This document shows, in pieces, positions 48,109 to 60,100 of a stretch of 64,000 nt of DNA. The translations under genes and the position numbers were made by a program. Position 1 is the stretch's first letter, and each line of letters begins with the position of its first letter. The stretch spans positions 2,294,001 to 2,358,000 of the forward strand of contig NC_061482.1 in the NCBI RefSeq assembly GCF_022581195.2, in the 5' to 3' direction. The notes beneath the pieces are model-generated. The model made no database searches, was not told the DNA's origin, and worked only from the letters and a program-made list of their open reading frames with translations. This DNA comes from Helicoverpa zea (taxonomy: Eukaryota > Arthropoda > Insecta > Lepidoptera > Noctuidae).

Positions 48109-51100
48109 CTGTGTCAAATGCAGATCATACAAATGTAGAGTGCTAACAGACATATCTTGCGTGTCATCCCCAGGCTGTCTCGGCGCCTCCATACTCATGG
48201 CACTAGCCCCTAACACTGAACTGACCCCCGCAAGCCCTAACGACCCAGTGGGGCTCGTGACCCCGGGTGGATGAGCGGGACCTGCTGCGAGGTCTTCATC
48301 TTCGTCACTTGTTTCATCCATGTCCTATAATAAAAAAAGAGGTATTTATTTGTGGAAATGCTGTAGTTTATTTTCTTGCATAATCTGGGTTTTTCAGATT
48401 CTTGTTGTGTGTTGCAATAAAAAAAAAAGTCGTGGTGGCCTAGTGGTTAAAGAACCAATCTCTCAAGTATGAGGGCGTGGGTTCGTATCCAGGTCAGGCA
48501 AGTACAAATGCAACTTTTCTAAGTTTGTATGTACTATCTAAGTAAATCTTGGACACCAATGACTGCGTTTCGGATGGCACATTAAACTGTAGGTCCTGAC
48601 TGTCATTGAATATCTTTGGCAGTCGATACAGGTATGCAGGCGCCAGTAAGTCTGACACCAGTCTTACCAAAGGGTATTGAGTTGCCTGGGTAACCGGGTT
48701 GAGAACGTCAGATAGTGTACAGCAGTGGCTCCTTGTAAAGCACTGGTACTCAGCTGCATCCGGTTAGACTAGAAGCTGACCCCAACATTCTTGGGGAAAA
48801 AGGCTCGAAAGATGATGATTCTGATATACTTACTGGTAATCTATACTGCTGTTTCTGCTGCGGGTAGTACGAGAGAACGGCTGGTAAAGGCGTTATAGCA
48901 CCAAACAGGCTCTGCTGTATATACGAGCCCAACATCGTCTTGTTCTGAAATAATTAATAACAATCAACATTATAAACTGTCCATTATTTCAACGTAAACT
49001 TAATCTATAATCAGATAAAAAAGAAACTTAAAGCTAATAAAGGGCGTCGGAAAATTTGTACTTATTGTTGTCATTCATATTATAATAGGATATGAACTCA
49101 AAATACATAGATGTTTTTAATTGATGTCGAAAGGCAGTAGATTGATAAACAATGAATATAGGAATATCTTCAGAAGTCAGTATTGTAATTACTTAAATAT
49201 GATAAATGTGTGTCGAGTATCAAACTTTGTGAATGGAAACAAAAAAAAAAGTAAGAAAATGGAAACTAGAAAATATTGCCTATTAAATGTAAAAAAGAGA
49301 GATATAGAAGAAAATAAAAATCACAAAAACTACGCTTGACTGTAATGTTAAAAAAATTGTGTGAGTAGTTGCAAATATAATAAGAAAGAACATTTCTGAA
49401 TAATATCATCCGTCATTCAATTATATCCGTATCAATTATAGCCGTCTTACACGACAATAATACTCAAACAATAGCTGATTTGGCAAATTAATATTATATC
49501 CACGAATTATTTACTTAGTACTAGCGACCCGCTCCGGCTCTCGGAATAACAGTATTTCCCCACTATTTAATGGATGTTATAATACAAATAAACTGGAGAT
49601 GCCACGAATATTCGGCAACTATTCGGTATTCGGCCTATTCGGCCTCATCATTACCTACGCCTATGCATCGGAATAAAGGAAGACAGGTTGCAACTCGTCT
49701 CTTTATTTTTTACCTACGCACGGCGCGGCACGTGCTCAACAACATGTACCTATTTTGCGCCGAATATTCGGCGGCCGGATATTCGGCGCTTTGGCCGACA
49801 GTGCTGCCGAATATTCGGTATTCAGCCAAATCACTATTCGTGGCAACTCTAATATAAACCTTCCTCTCCAATCACTTTATCTATTAAAAAAAACCGCATC
49901 AAAATCCGTTGCCTATTTTTAAAGATTTAAGCATACATAGTAATACAGGGACAGAGAAAGCGACTTTGTTTCAAGTGTCCACTAGATGGCGCTGTTCAAA
50001 GTTCTCGTTTCCTGAATCGCGGTATGGTATCGTCATAGATGTAATATAATAAACAAGATTGCGCACGCTCGAAATATATATTTACGAAATTGAACTCTAT
50101 TCCAACGCAATAAGGTACTAAATTTGTTGCATAATACACAGAGGCAAATCCGAGCCGAGAGGGATAGTTAGAACGGAGGCCGTTTGTCTCTTTCTAACAC
50201 CTTGCCAGCATAAAAAAATGTTGTGATCAATGATGTGTTTGTCTTCCCAAAAAAACAATTGAATCACATATATTTTTATCTTATTTTAACAATTGTAAGT
50301 AACAAATTAATAAAAATCGCATTAATTTCTTATACGAATAAATTATTTATATAAATTATTATTCTTAAAACATAAACAACATAAGTTTTTATTTTGTTTT
50401 TTTTTTTTTTTCTAGCGGTAACCCTGAACATTCTTGGCGCGTAATCAGCATTTAAAATTTTGTTTATATTTTTTGTATTAAATCAATTTAAACTATTTAA
50501 ATGGTGAAAAAGTGTTGCGTTTATACCTTTAAAAGTGAATCCTATGGTGGTTGCAATATATCGTTCCACAGGTAAGCTAATAATAACATTTTCGTAAACC
50601 AAACAACTAGGGTGCCCATGAATTCTTGTAATGAGTGAAAATATGAAAAATGAAGAAAGGCGACATAAATGGCTCAGCAGTCTATATATGAAGTAGAAAT
50701 ACAAAAAAAACAGTCTTCACTTCGAATCTTCCTGCTTTTATACTGCTAATTCCCGCTAATTATTAAAAGCCTTTATAAGTATCTTAAGGTCACAAACTGC
50801 GTAAGTTAAAACTTCAATACCAATCTGCGTTTAATAATCTTAGCAAATTCGGATTTGTCTCACATAGCTTAATCTCATAGTCACCCTATTAGAAAGGGAC
50901 AGACAGCCTCCGTACTAACTGTTTCACTCGGCTCGTTTTTTGGGTTTATATGCGCAGTCCTGTTTACTAATATTATGTCTATGGGTATCGTTCACTCAGC
51001 AGTACTATATACTCCGAACGACGAGTGACTCAGTACTAAAGTGCTCGGCACACTTGTAATAATAATCAAATTTTTGAAAAGGCCTTTTGCCCATTAAGGC

Positions 51101-54100
51101 CTTATAAAACCAATAAATGCTGGGAAACAGTGCTTTGCTTAAATTGCACTGAATAAGATTCTTCGTGCAGAGAAGGATTTCAATGTTTTTATAGTCTACT
51201 AGCTTCCGCCAGCGGCTTCGCCCGCGTGGTGTGTTGATAATAAGTACATACAAACCAAATTTCAATCAAATCGGTCCAGCCGTTTTTGCGTGATTGAATA
51301 ACAAACATACATCCATACATTCTCACAAACTTTCACATTTATAATATAAGTAGGATTCGTCGGTTGCAGAAAAAAACATTAAAGTTAAAACTTCTTTAAA
51401 TCTATTGCTGACTCTTTCTTTGTCAACAAGATAAAAGGTACAAAAAAACAATAGATTTCAAAAAAGTTTTAATTTAAAAGGATCTTACTGGTATATCTAT
51501 AAAATACTAAAAACATGAACTTATATTTTGGTTCTTCAAACCTAATAAACAGACATGTGTTGCTGGGGAGTTTGTTGTGCCACTTCTTCATTCCAGCAAA
51601 AACACATAAGAAATGACGAAAAGCGGCGTTTTGGGGCTGTTTTTTGTTCGAAAAGTGCTTGTTAATTAGTCTAATTTGAATAAAACGTATTTTGAATTTG
51701 AAAAAATGATTCTTATCCAGTATTTTGAAAAAATGTAGAGTGATTTTTCAAAGTTTCTTATAAAAACTGTATATTTTTTACCAATTTAAAACTTATAGTA
51801 AATACACACAACTTATAACTCAAGAACAACTGAAAAGATTTACCGACAGTTGCACAAAGCTCTATTAAAATTAAATTTTCATGAAATCTATTGCTAAAAT
51901 TAGCTAAAATTATAGATAAACATTAGGTTGACAAAGAAAGAGTCAGCAGTAGATTTATGAATAAGAATCTTTATTTGCTGAGACACGGTATTAGGTACAG
52001 GTGTTTTGGTAAGGTTTCATAAAGTACATGCTTATCTCACCGCTTAATCGGTATGCAAATTTTGAGTTGACACTGGTATATACTACATTGACATACATAA
52101 AAAATAAATATTAAAGCGTAAGTCATACACATTTAAAAGTGTCATTTCAAACAATTCAATAAAATTACCAACAATCGAGAGAATACAATTACAATCTAAT
52201 TAATTATACATAACACAAATATTAAATTAAACATTATTAAAGAAAGAATTAAAGAAGCATTAACTTTAATGGAGCTTTGTGCAACTGACGGTTAGCTGAA
52301 AATTCATGAGGATGTAATCTAGACATAGGAGTTAAATATATGTGGCGGCGCCACCATCGATGTGTCAGCGGTAGACCTTATATAAAGCAGCGCGCGCGCA
52401 CGACTCGGCACGCCAGTCACCATGTTTGGTAGGCCGATTCCTTGGAAGGAGCATGCCAAATACCTAGGTGTAATCTTAGACCAGCGCCTCTCATTCGCCG
52501 AGCACATACGTAAGGTGCGCTCTAGGGCAGCCTTTGTGTACGGTAGATTGCACTTCTTGCTCAATTCAAAGAGCAAATTATCTCTTAAATGCAAGTTACG
52601 CCTCTACGTATCGTGCATACGCCCCATCATGATGTATGCTTGCCCAGTGTTCGCACAGGCAAAACATCACCGCATTCACAGAATGCAGGCCCTTCAAAAC
52701 CGCATTTTACGGAAAATCATAGGAACTCCCTCCTCCGAGCCTTTTTCCCAATCCTGTTGGGGTCGGCTTCCAGTCTATCCGGATTCAGCTGAGTACCAGT
52801 GCTTTACAAGAAGCGACTGCCTATCTGACCTCCTCAACCCAGTTACCCGGGCAACCCGATACCCCTTGGTTAGACTGGTGTCAGACTTACTGGCTTCTGA
52901 CTACCCGTAACGACTGCCAAGGATGTTCAATGACAGCCGGGACCTACAGTTTAACGTGCCATCCGAAACACAGTCAATGGTGTCTAAGATATACTTAGAA
53001 ATATATCATAGGAACTCCCTATTATGTTCGAAATGAAATTCTTCATCTCGACCTAAAAATCCCTACCATCCGCCAGTATATGAAGCATGCCGCCATACGC
53101 TACTTCGAACGCGCTGAGAAACACGATTACTCACTTATTGTGTCAGCCAGCAATTACATTCCCTGAGCTCCACAAGCTAAATTCTGATAATATCATAATA
53201 TGGTGATTAAATAACAATTGAATCGCAATAGCAGTTCTAACCTTAGCAGGCATTCTGCTACTAATATAAGACCAATCGTATTCCAAATTCATTTCATTCA
53301 TTCTACCATGTGGTCTATAGAATAATCTATCCTACAATAATTTACTGACAATATAATTCATATTGAATCACAAAAAAGGATAAAAACGTTTATTAAAAAA
53401 AAATGCGGAATACCATATACGCTTCAATCGTAATCGAGTCGTGATTGATTCTCAGTTGAATATCAATCGTATGTAGAAGTAAAATTAGCAGATCCGACCC
53501 AATAGTGACACCGCGAAAAAAAACAAATTTTTATGATTGATAAAAATAAATAATAAAAAGGAAATAATTTCTACTTACAAGATGATTATTAGCCGGTATA
53601 GCATGATGCATGCTTTGGCGCAGTGACCGCAGGAACTGACGCTGCGAAGGCTCAGTGGGTTGCCATCCCGGGTGGCGACATGAGAACGCGACCAGAGACA
53701 ACTCGGTCTTGCCACCCTCGCCTTGGTCGTATTGAGTGTTGCCGTTACCACCTGAGAAATGTAGTTTAAAAAATTAAAAACCACGCTTTAGCACGCACTG
53801 ATATTTTTGGATTAATTGCATTTGTAGACGCTTCTTAGCTATTGACATGAGAACTGTATCTCATGAACCGTGATAGTTAGGGAGCTGAAATTTTCACAAA
53901 TGATGTATTTATATTGCCGCTTTAACAACAAATACTGAAAACTAGAATAAGATATATATTTTGGGGAACTCCCATACAACAAACGTGATTTTTCGCTCCT
54001 TTATAAATAATGGTACGGAAACCTTCGGGCGCGAGTCCGACTCGCACTTGGCCGGTTTTTTAGTATGCTGTATAAAGAGGGGACCGGGGCTCCATACATT

Positions 54101-57100
54101 TTGAAACATCTTTGTAAATACTTATTGTTACAATGACAAATAAAATAATGAATTTAAGCTCACCTTTCAACTTGCCGGGTGTGTGCCAATCTGGGTGACC
54201 GTGTCTACGGATGTCGAGCTGAAATCAAATATTCACCATTTTAAATACATTCAGGCACATTTCCAGTGATTACAGACCAGCCTATAAAATCAAATAAAAA
54301 AATACCTAAAGAATGAAAGTCTAAAATAAAACTGTGGACAAATTGTGTGTCTAGCCTTTTCCTATTTCAGGATCGGCTTCCAGTCTAACCAGATGCAGCT
54401 GTGTACCTGTGTTTTACAAGGAGCGACTGCCTATCTGACCTGCTCAACCCAGTTACCCGGCAACCCAATACCCCTAGGTAAGACTAGTTGTGAACTACTG
54501 TTGAGGATGTTAAATAAATATTGCATTAAAATTCATTGCTATGACCAATTTAGCGTAACTTGCCTGAAATAAAGAAAATCTATACTAATATTATAGAGCT
54601 GAAGAGTTTTTTTGAACGCACTAATCTCAGGAACTACTCCTACTCCGATTTGAAAAATTCAACTTCAGCGTTATATAGCCCATTTATCGAGGAAGGCTTT
54701 AGGCTACTTTTTATTAGATTTCGTGCAGGGATTCACACGGGATGCGGGTGAAATCTGGCAGAAGCTAGTAATATTTAAAGAATTATTCACCTGAGCAAAT
54801 GAGCAAACATCGCCGATGCCCAGCACGCTGACGGTGAAATTCCTGTAGAAGTCCACAATATCCAGGGCTCGGGATCGCAGCGAGAACAGTATGAGCGGGC
54901 ACAGGAGCGGACTCAGCAGCTCGAACAAGATGTACACCTGGGTAAAAAGTATTAAATAAAAATAGTAAAAAAACACGGTTTTAAAAATTCTAAAATAATG
55001 AGGACTTTCATTTGATGAAAGAAAGCGTGGAGCATTTATGTAATCTTTACTCTTTGTGTACAATGCGCTCCACGCTTTCTTTGTTATTTATATTAAATAC
55101 TTTTTGAATTTAAGTCACGTGACAAATTTTTTCGTGTTCCTGACAGCCTGACTCTTTCATTTGATACCCATATCATGGGGGTGGATTTGTAACAGCCAGT
55201 CCGCCATCTTTGGGAGGCCGCCATATTGCATTTGTAATGACGTTCCTTAGCTAGTCATGTATTGTCATCAGAACTCAGAGCGTGCGCAAAATTTCAACCT
55301 GATCTAAGACCGGGAAGTGCGTCAAATTAAGATCCCAAGATTTTCTTACATACATATTGATACAGACTTTTATATGCCCGATTTATTGCGCAGACAAAAT
55401 TCTATGAAGGTCTGTGTGAACTTGGTATTGTGTGGACCCACCATATAAGTAATTTTATAAAGCTAAATTATTGTGCTAATCATGGTTACTACGGCGATTT
55501 GAAAAATGATTTCAGTGTTAGACAGACCATTCGTCGAGAAAGGCTATGAGTAGGCTTCTTATCCGGAATATTTTCAAGGTAATGCGGTTGAAATCAGCAG
55601 CCAGTATTTGTTATTGTAATTTAATTCAGGAATGAGTGGTAATAATAGTTGTACTAGTATTAAACAAAACACACTCTTCTTATGTGGATACGGAAAAATA
55701 TTAATCTTTGGTAAAAAAAAAAAAACAAGTTACAGCCTTTTTATCGTCCCACTGCTGGGCACAGGCGTCCTCTCACACGGAGAAGGCTTGAGCGTTAACC
55801 AATCATAAAAATATATTTGGTTACAATATTACAAAAAGCTTTCTCGGCTAAATGTAGACATTTTACCGCCTTTAAAATATCTGAGACCAAAACTTGCAAA
55901 TTATGAATGAAACTATACATACGGCTCTAAACTGGAACAGCTGTTGGAAATGGGCCGCCACATCCTTGGTATGGGCCCGGCCTCTCCAGGCCGCAGGCAG
56001 GTAGTGCACGTGGCCCAACACTTGGACGAACAACTCTTCACCACGCGCGGGGCCCGTGCACCCACCACCTAACCGCTCCTCGTCACCTATTAGGGCCCTG
56101 GAATTTCGATTAAGAACTCGGTTACGTAGTTAATAGTGACACTCCATGTTGAGAGATCTAGAGGTATATTCGAACAAAACAAAATTCCAAATTTTTATTA
56201 TAAATGCTATCACCAACTTCCAGACTATGGGCTGCTGTGTGAAATTTTAAGAAAACCCACAAAGCGAGTCGAGTTCAGAATAAGCATGGGTTGTTTCCAA
56301 TCGGGATAAATAAGCAGTCTTCAAAAGATTCGCTTTTAAAGGTCACATACATTTACGAAAAGACATAACTTTTATATATAAAAGCTACAATATCAAATTC
56401 ACCTGCATAAAAAGCCTTTAGTTTATGGCAAATCATCAAATGACCCCTCCCTCCGTGGGTTAGCAGCGGTGACGGAGTGTCAGACTCTTACTGACTAAAA
56501 CCCATCATGTTCCTTCGTAGGCATTTTATGTACCAGGGCCGGGGTAACTTTCGAACAATAATTCTTCGCCTTGACTCCTCCCGAGCCACTCCTCAAAGAG
56601 GGGACTTACCGCCACTATGGTGACATACCCTTGGATAAAACGCCTAAACTTCACAACATAGCATAAAGCAAAGTCGCTTTTTCCGTCCCCGTATGTACGC
56701 TTAAATCTTCAAAACTACGCAACCGATTTTCGTGCGATTTTTTTAAATAGATAGAGTGATTGAAGAGGAAGCTTTATATGTATAACAATATACATTAAAT
56801 AGTGGAGAAATACTGTTATCCCGTGCGAAACAGGGACGGGTCACTAGTCAAATAATAAAAGGTAGATATGTCTTACCTGGCACCAGCTAGAATACAGCCC
56901 AGTATAGTGATGATGCTGAGCACATGCTCCACAGTTAATACATCTTCGTCGTACACGGATAACACGACCAGCACGCCAAGCACGCTCGCCGATAGAAATA
57001 CCACGTTCCTGAAAGAATTTAGTAATTTGTTTCATTATTCATACCTTATGCTTCAAAGAAGATGATACAAGAAGCAAAAGGAGGATGCCCCTGAGTATTA

Positions 57101-60100
57101 TCCGTGAATTTCTATAACCTATCTATCCAATGATTTTCGATTAGAGATAAAAATTTGACATAAGCTCCATATAAATTACTAGCCGTTTTCCCGTGGTTTC
57201 ACCCGCGTCCCGGGGGAATTTCTTCCCGTAACCGGACTAAATATATAGACATGCCTAGGTTATACAGCTTCCCACGGTGAAAGAACTTTTAACCAAACAA
57301 ATAAACCAAAATATGTTTTCCCTATATTACCTATATTAGTATCGATTCAGAGGCTGCAACATTAGGATGCCCTTACGCATTATACTTACACCTATAAACA
57401 AACGTCACGCACACAGACTCACAACTATCATACACACTGTACCCACACATAAGCATTCCTAGAGAAAGTCCATCGTCATCAGTACAAATGAGTACATGAG
57501 CAAGTGCCAAATAGTAATATTTTGTTACACGTGAAATGTCAACAAAGACACGTAAAAATAGATCGGCAATATTCTTGCGATATATTTTACTAGCCGTTTT
57601 CCCGCGGTTTCACCCGAGCTATTGCCCGCACCGGGATAAAATATAGCCTATGTTACTCGCAGATAATATAGTTTTCTAATGGTGAAAAATATTTAAAATC
57701 GGTCCAATAGTTTTTGAGTTTATCCATTACAACCAAACAGACAAAATGTGGAGTTACGCGAATGGATAGAGTGAGGAATGAGTATATAAGAGGAAGTTTG
57801 AAAGTAGCGCCGGTATCAGAAAAACTGCGTGGAAACCGGCTGTCGTGGTATGGGCATGTGATGCGGAGGGATGAGAGTCATGTTGTGAGGAAGGTGATGA
57901 GTATGAACGTGGACGGATATAGTGGAAGAGGAAGACCAAAGAAACGATGGATGGATTGTGTGAAAGTAGATATGGTAAGAAAGAATGTTACTTGTGAGAT
58001 GACGGCAGATAGAAGAGTATGGAAGAAGAAAACATGCTGCGCCGACCCCAAATAAAATTGGGATAAGGGCAGGAGGATGATGAACCAAACAGACAAAATA
58101 TCATTAATATGCATTTTTTTTATTACAAGCTCACAAAATATCATCTGCCTAACCTTTACCCAACTACGTTGGACTCGGCTTCTAGTCTAACCGGATGCAG
58201 CTGAGTACTAGTGTTTTACAAGGAACGACCGCCTATCTGACCTCCTCAACCCAGTTACCCGGGTAAACCGATACAACTAGGTAAGACCGGTTGTAAGACT
58301 TACAGGCTTCTGACTATCCAAGTAAACCTAAGGATGCATCTACACGGTGCAAGTAGCTTGCGCATGTTGAGGAATATGCGCAGGTTACATGCATTTTAAA
58401 AACGTGCGGGTCCAGCGACTCGCGCATGTACCAAAGCAAAATACAGACCCGCGTGCTCTTGTCACTTGCGCATGTTAACTTGCTCCAGCTACATGCGCCG
58501 TGTAGACGCACCCTAATGTACATATTATTTTAAACAGATCGCTACTGAATGTTTACTAATAATTATAATAATCAACACATGTACATTTGTCTATAAATTA
58601 CAAATCACACAATCTACGCGTGATAACAAAGATAAGTGCTAAGTCATAGTTTCCATCAATAATTCTATCTTTGTTTATCTTGCCTTTGTGCGCACTTATC
58701 TATTACCTATTTACTACTTACGAACAGTTAGATAACCTATTTTAGAAATAGCACATTGCCAGTAGGTAAACTACTTCTAATAATATAATGAAGAGGAATT
58801 ATTACACTCTAAAAACTCCTAAACTACTTCCGATTTGAAAAAATATTTTACTACTGGAAAGATACACATTTCCCAAGAAACATCCCTACTAATATTATAA
58901 ATGCGAAAGTAACTCTGTATGTCTGTCTGTCCGTCTGTTACGCTTCACGTCTAAAGCACTGAACTGATTTTAATAAAATTTGGTACATAGATAGGGTTGA
59001 CCTTGAGAAAGAACATAGGATAGTTTTTATTTCGGACTTTTGAAGAGTTCTCTTGGAAACGTAATATAACCGAACTCGACGCGGGTGAAGCCGCGGGCGG
59101 AAGCTAGTAGGCTATATTTTGTCCGGGTACGAAACGAAGTTCCCCCGGGACGCGAGTGAAACTGCAGAAATCAGCTATTCTGGCATTTTACAACAGATTA
59201 GACTAATATTACACATAAAGCTAATTCTTTTTTTGCTTGCTGAAATGTGCTTACTCAAGAACTACTGCACTGATGTGAAAAATTGTTTCAATATTAGATA
59301 GCCCGCGTATCGAGGAAGGCCGTAGCCGTAGGGTACATTTCATCCGGGTATGCAGTGCAATGACCATGGAACGAGGGTAAAACCGCCTGAGGAAGCTAGT
59401 TGTAAAAGAAAGTAGAAGTCAGTACTAAAAATATACTCCATTGCGCAATATTTTTTACGCATAACAAATGAGTAGTTTCGTGGATGTCAGTGATAACGGA
59501 CATCGCGGTCGAATACCAAAATAAACACACATTTTGACTTTGAAAAAGAACAAACAATTTCCCAAGTGCTGGCGTATTTACATAACTACACACTAGTTTA
59601 AAACCACGGTCTCACCAGCTTCCCGACGGTACTACTTCCCTCATCCGAATAAAAAGTAGGCCATTTTTTCAGCCATTATCACAAACATTCGTTTTTATTC
59701 TATTAGTGTGATTCTCTAAAGTACGATACAAAAACATTTACAAAAAATAAAACCGACTCCCACACTGAAAAAAAAAACTATTCTTAAGTAAAGTCGGTGG
59801 TCGGTCGGTGGTTTTATTTTTTTGTAAAAAGTTTTTTGATAGAAGCGATGGAGGAGGAAGATTTATAGGTATCACCAGCATTGCACCCGTGCGAAGCCGG
59901 GTTAGTAGTAAATGATTAAAATGTAACTTACTTAGCAATGACAGTAGTGATGGGCGAGGAGAAACTTCCGAGGTACTTGGTGGCCGGCTTGTGAGCTCTG
60001 TTCAGTCGGTCCCGGAGTTCGTGCTCTAGCTCGTTGAAGTGACGCAATGTGATCCTCGCGTACAACGACCATGTACGCAGCCCAAGGGACGCCGGCGACC

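Noticed and set aside
49570..49857. 95-codon plus-strand ORF with repeated Tyr-Ser-Ala
   Set aside because: Translation of the ATTCGG motifs of the hAT-like MITE.
57714..58055. 113-codon ORF as a host gene
   Set aside because: It is the C-terminal end of an RTE-type LINE, bounded by a 17-bp target duplication; the first codons come from flanking Helitron-like DNA.
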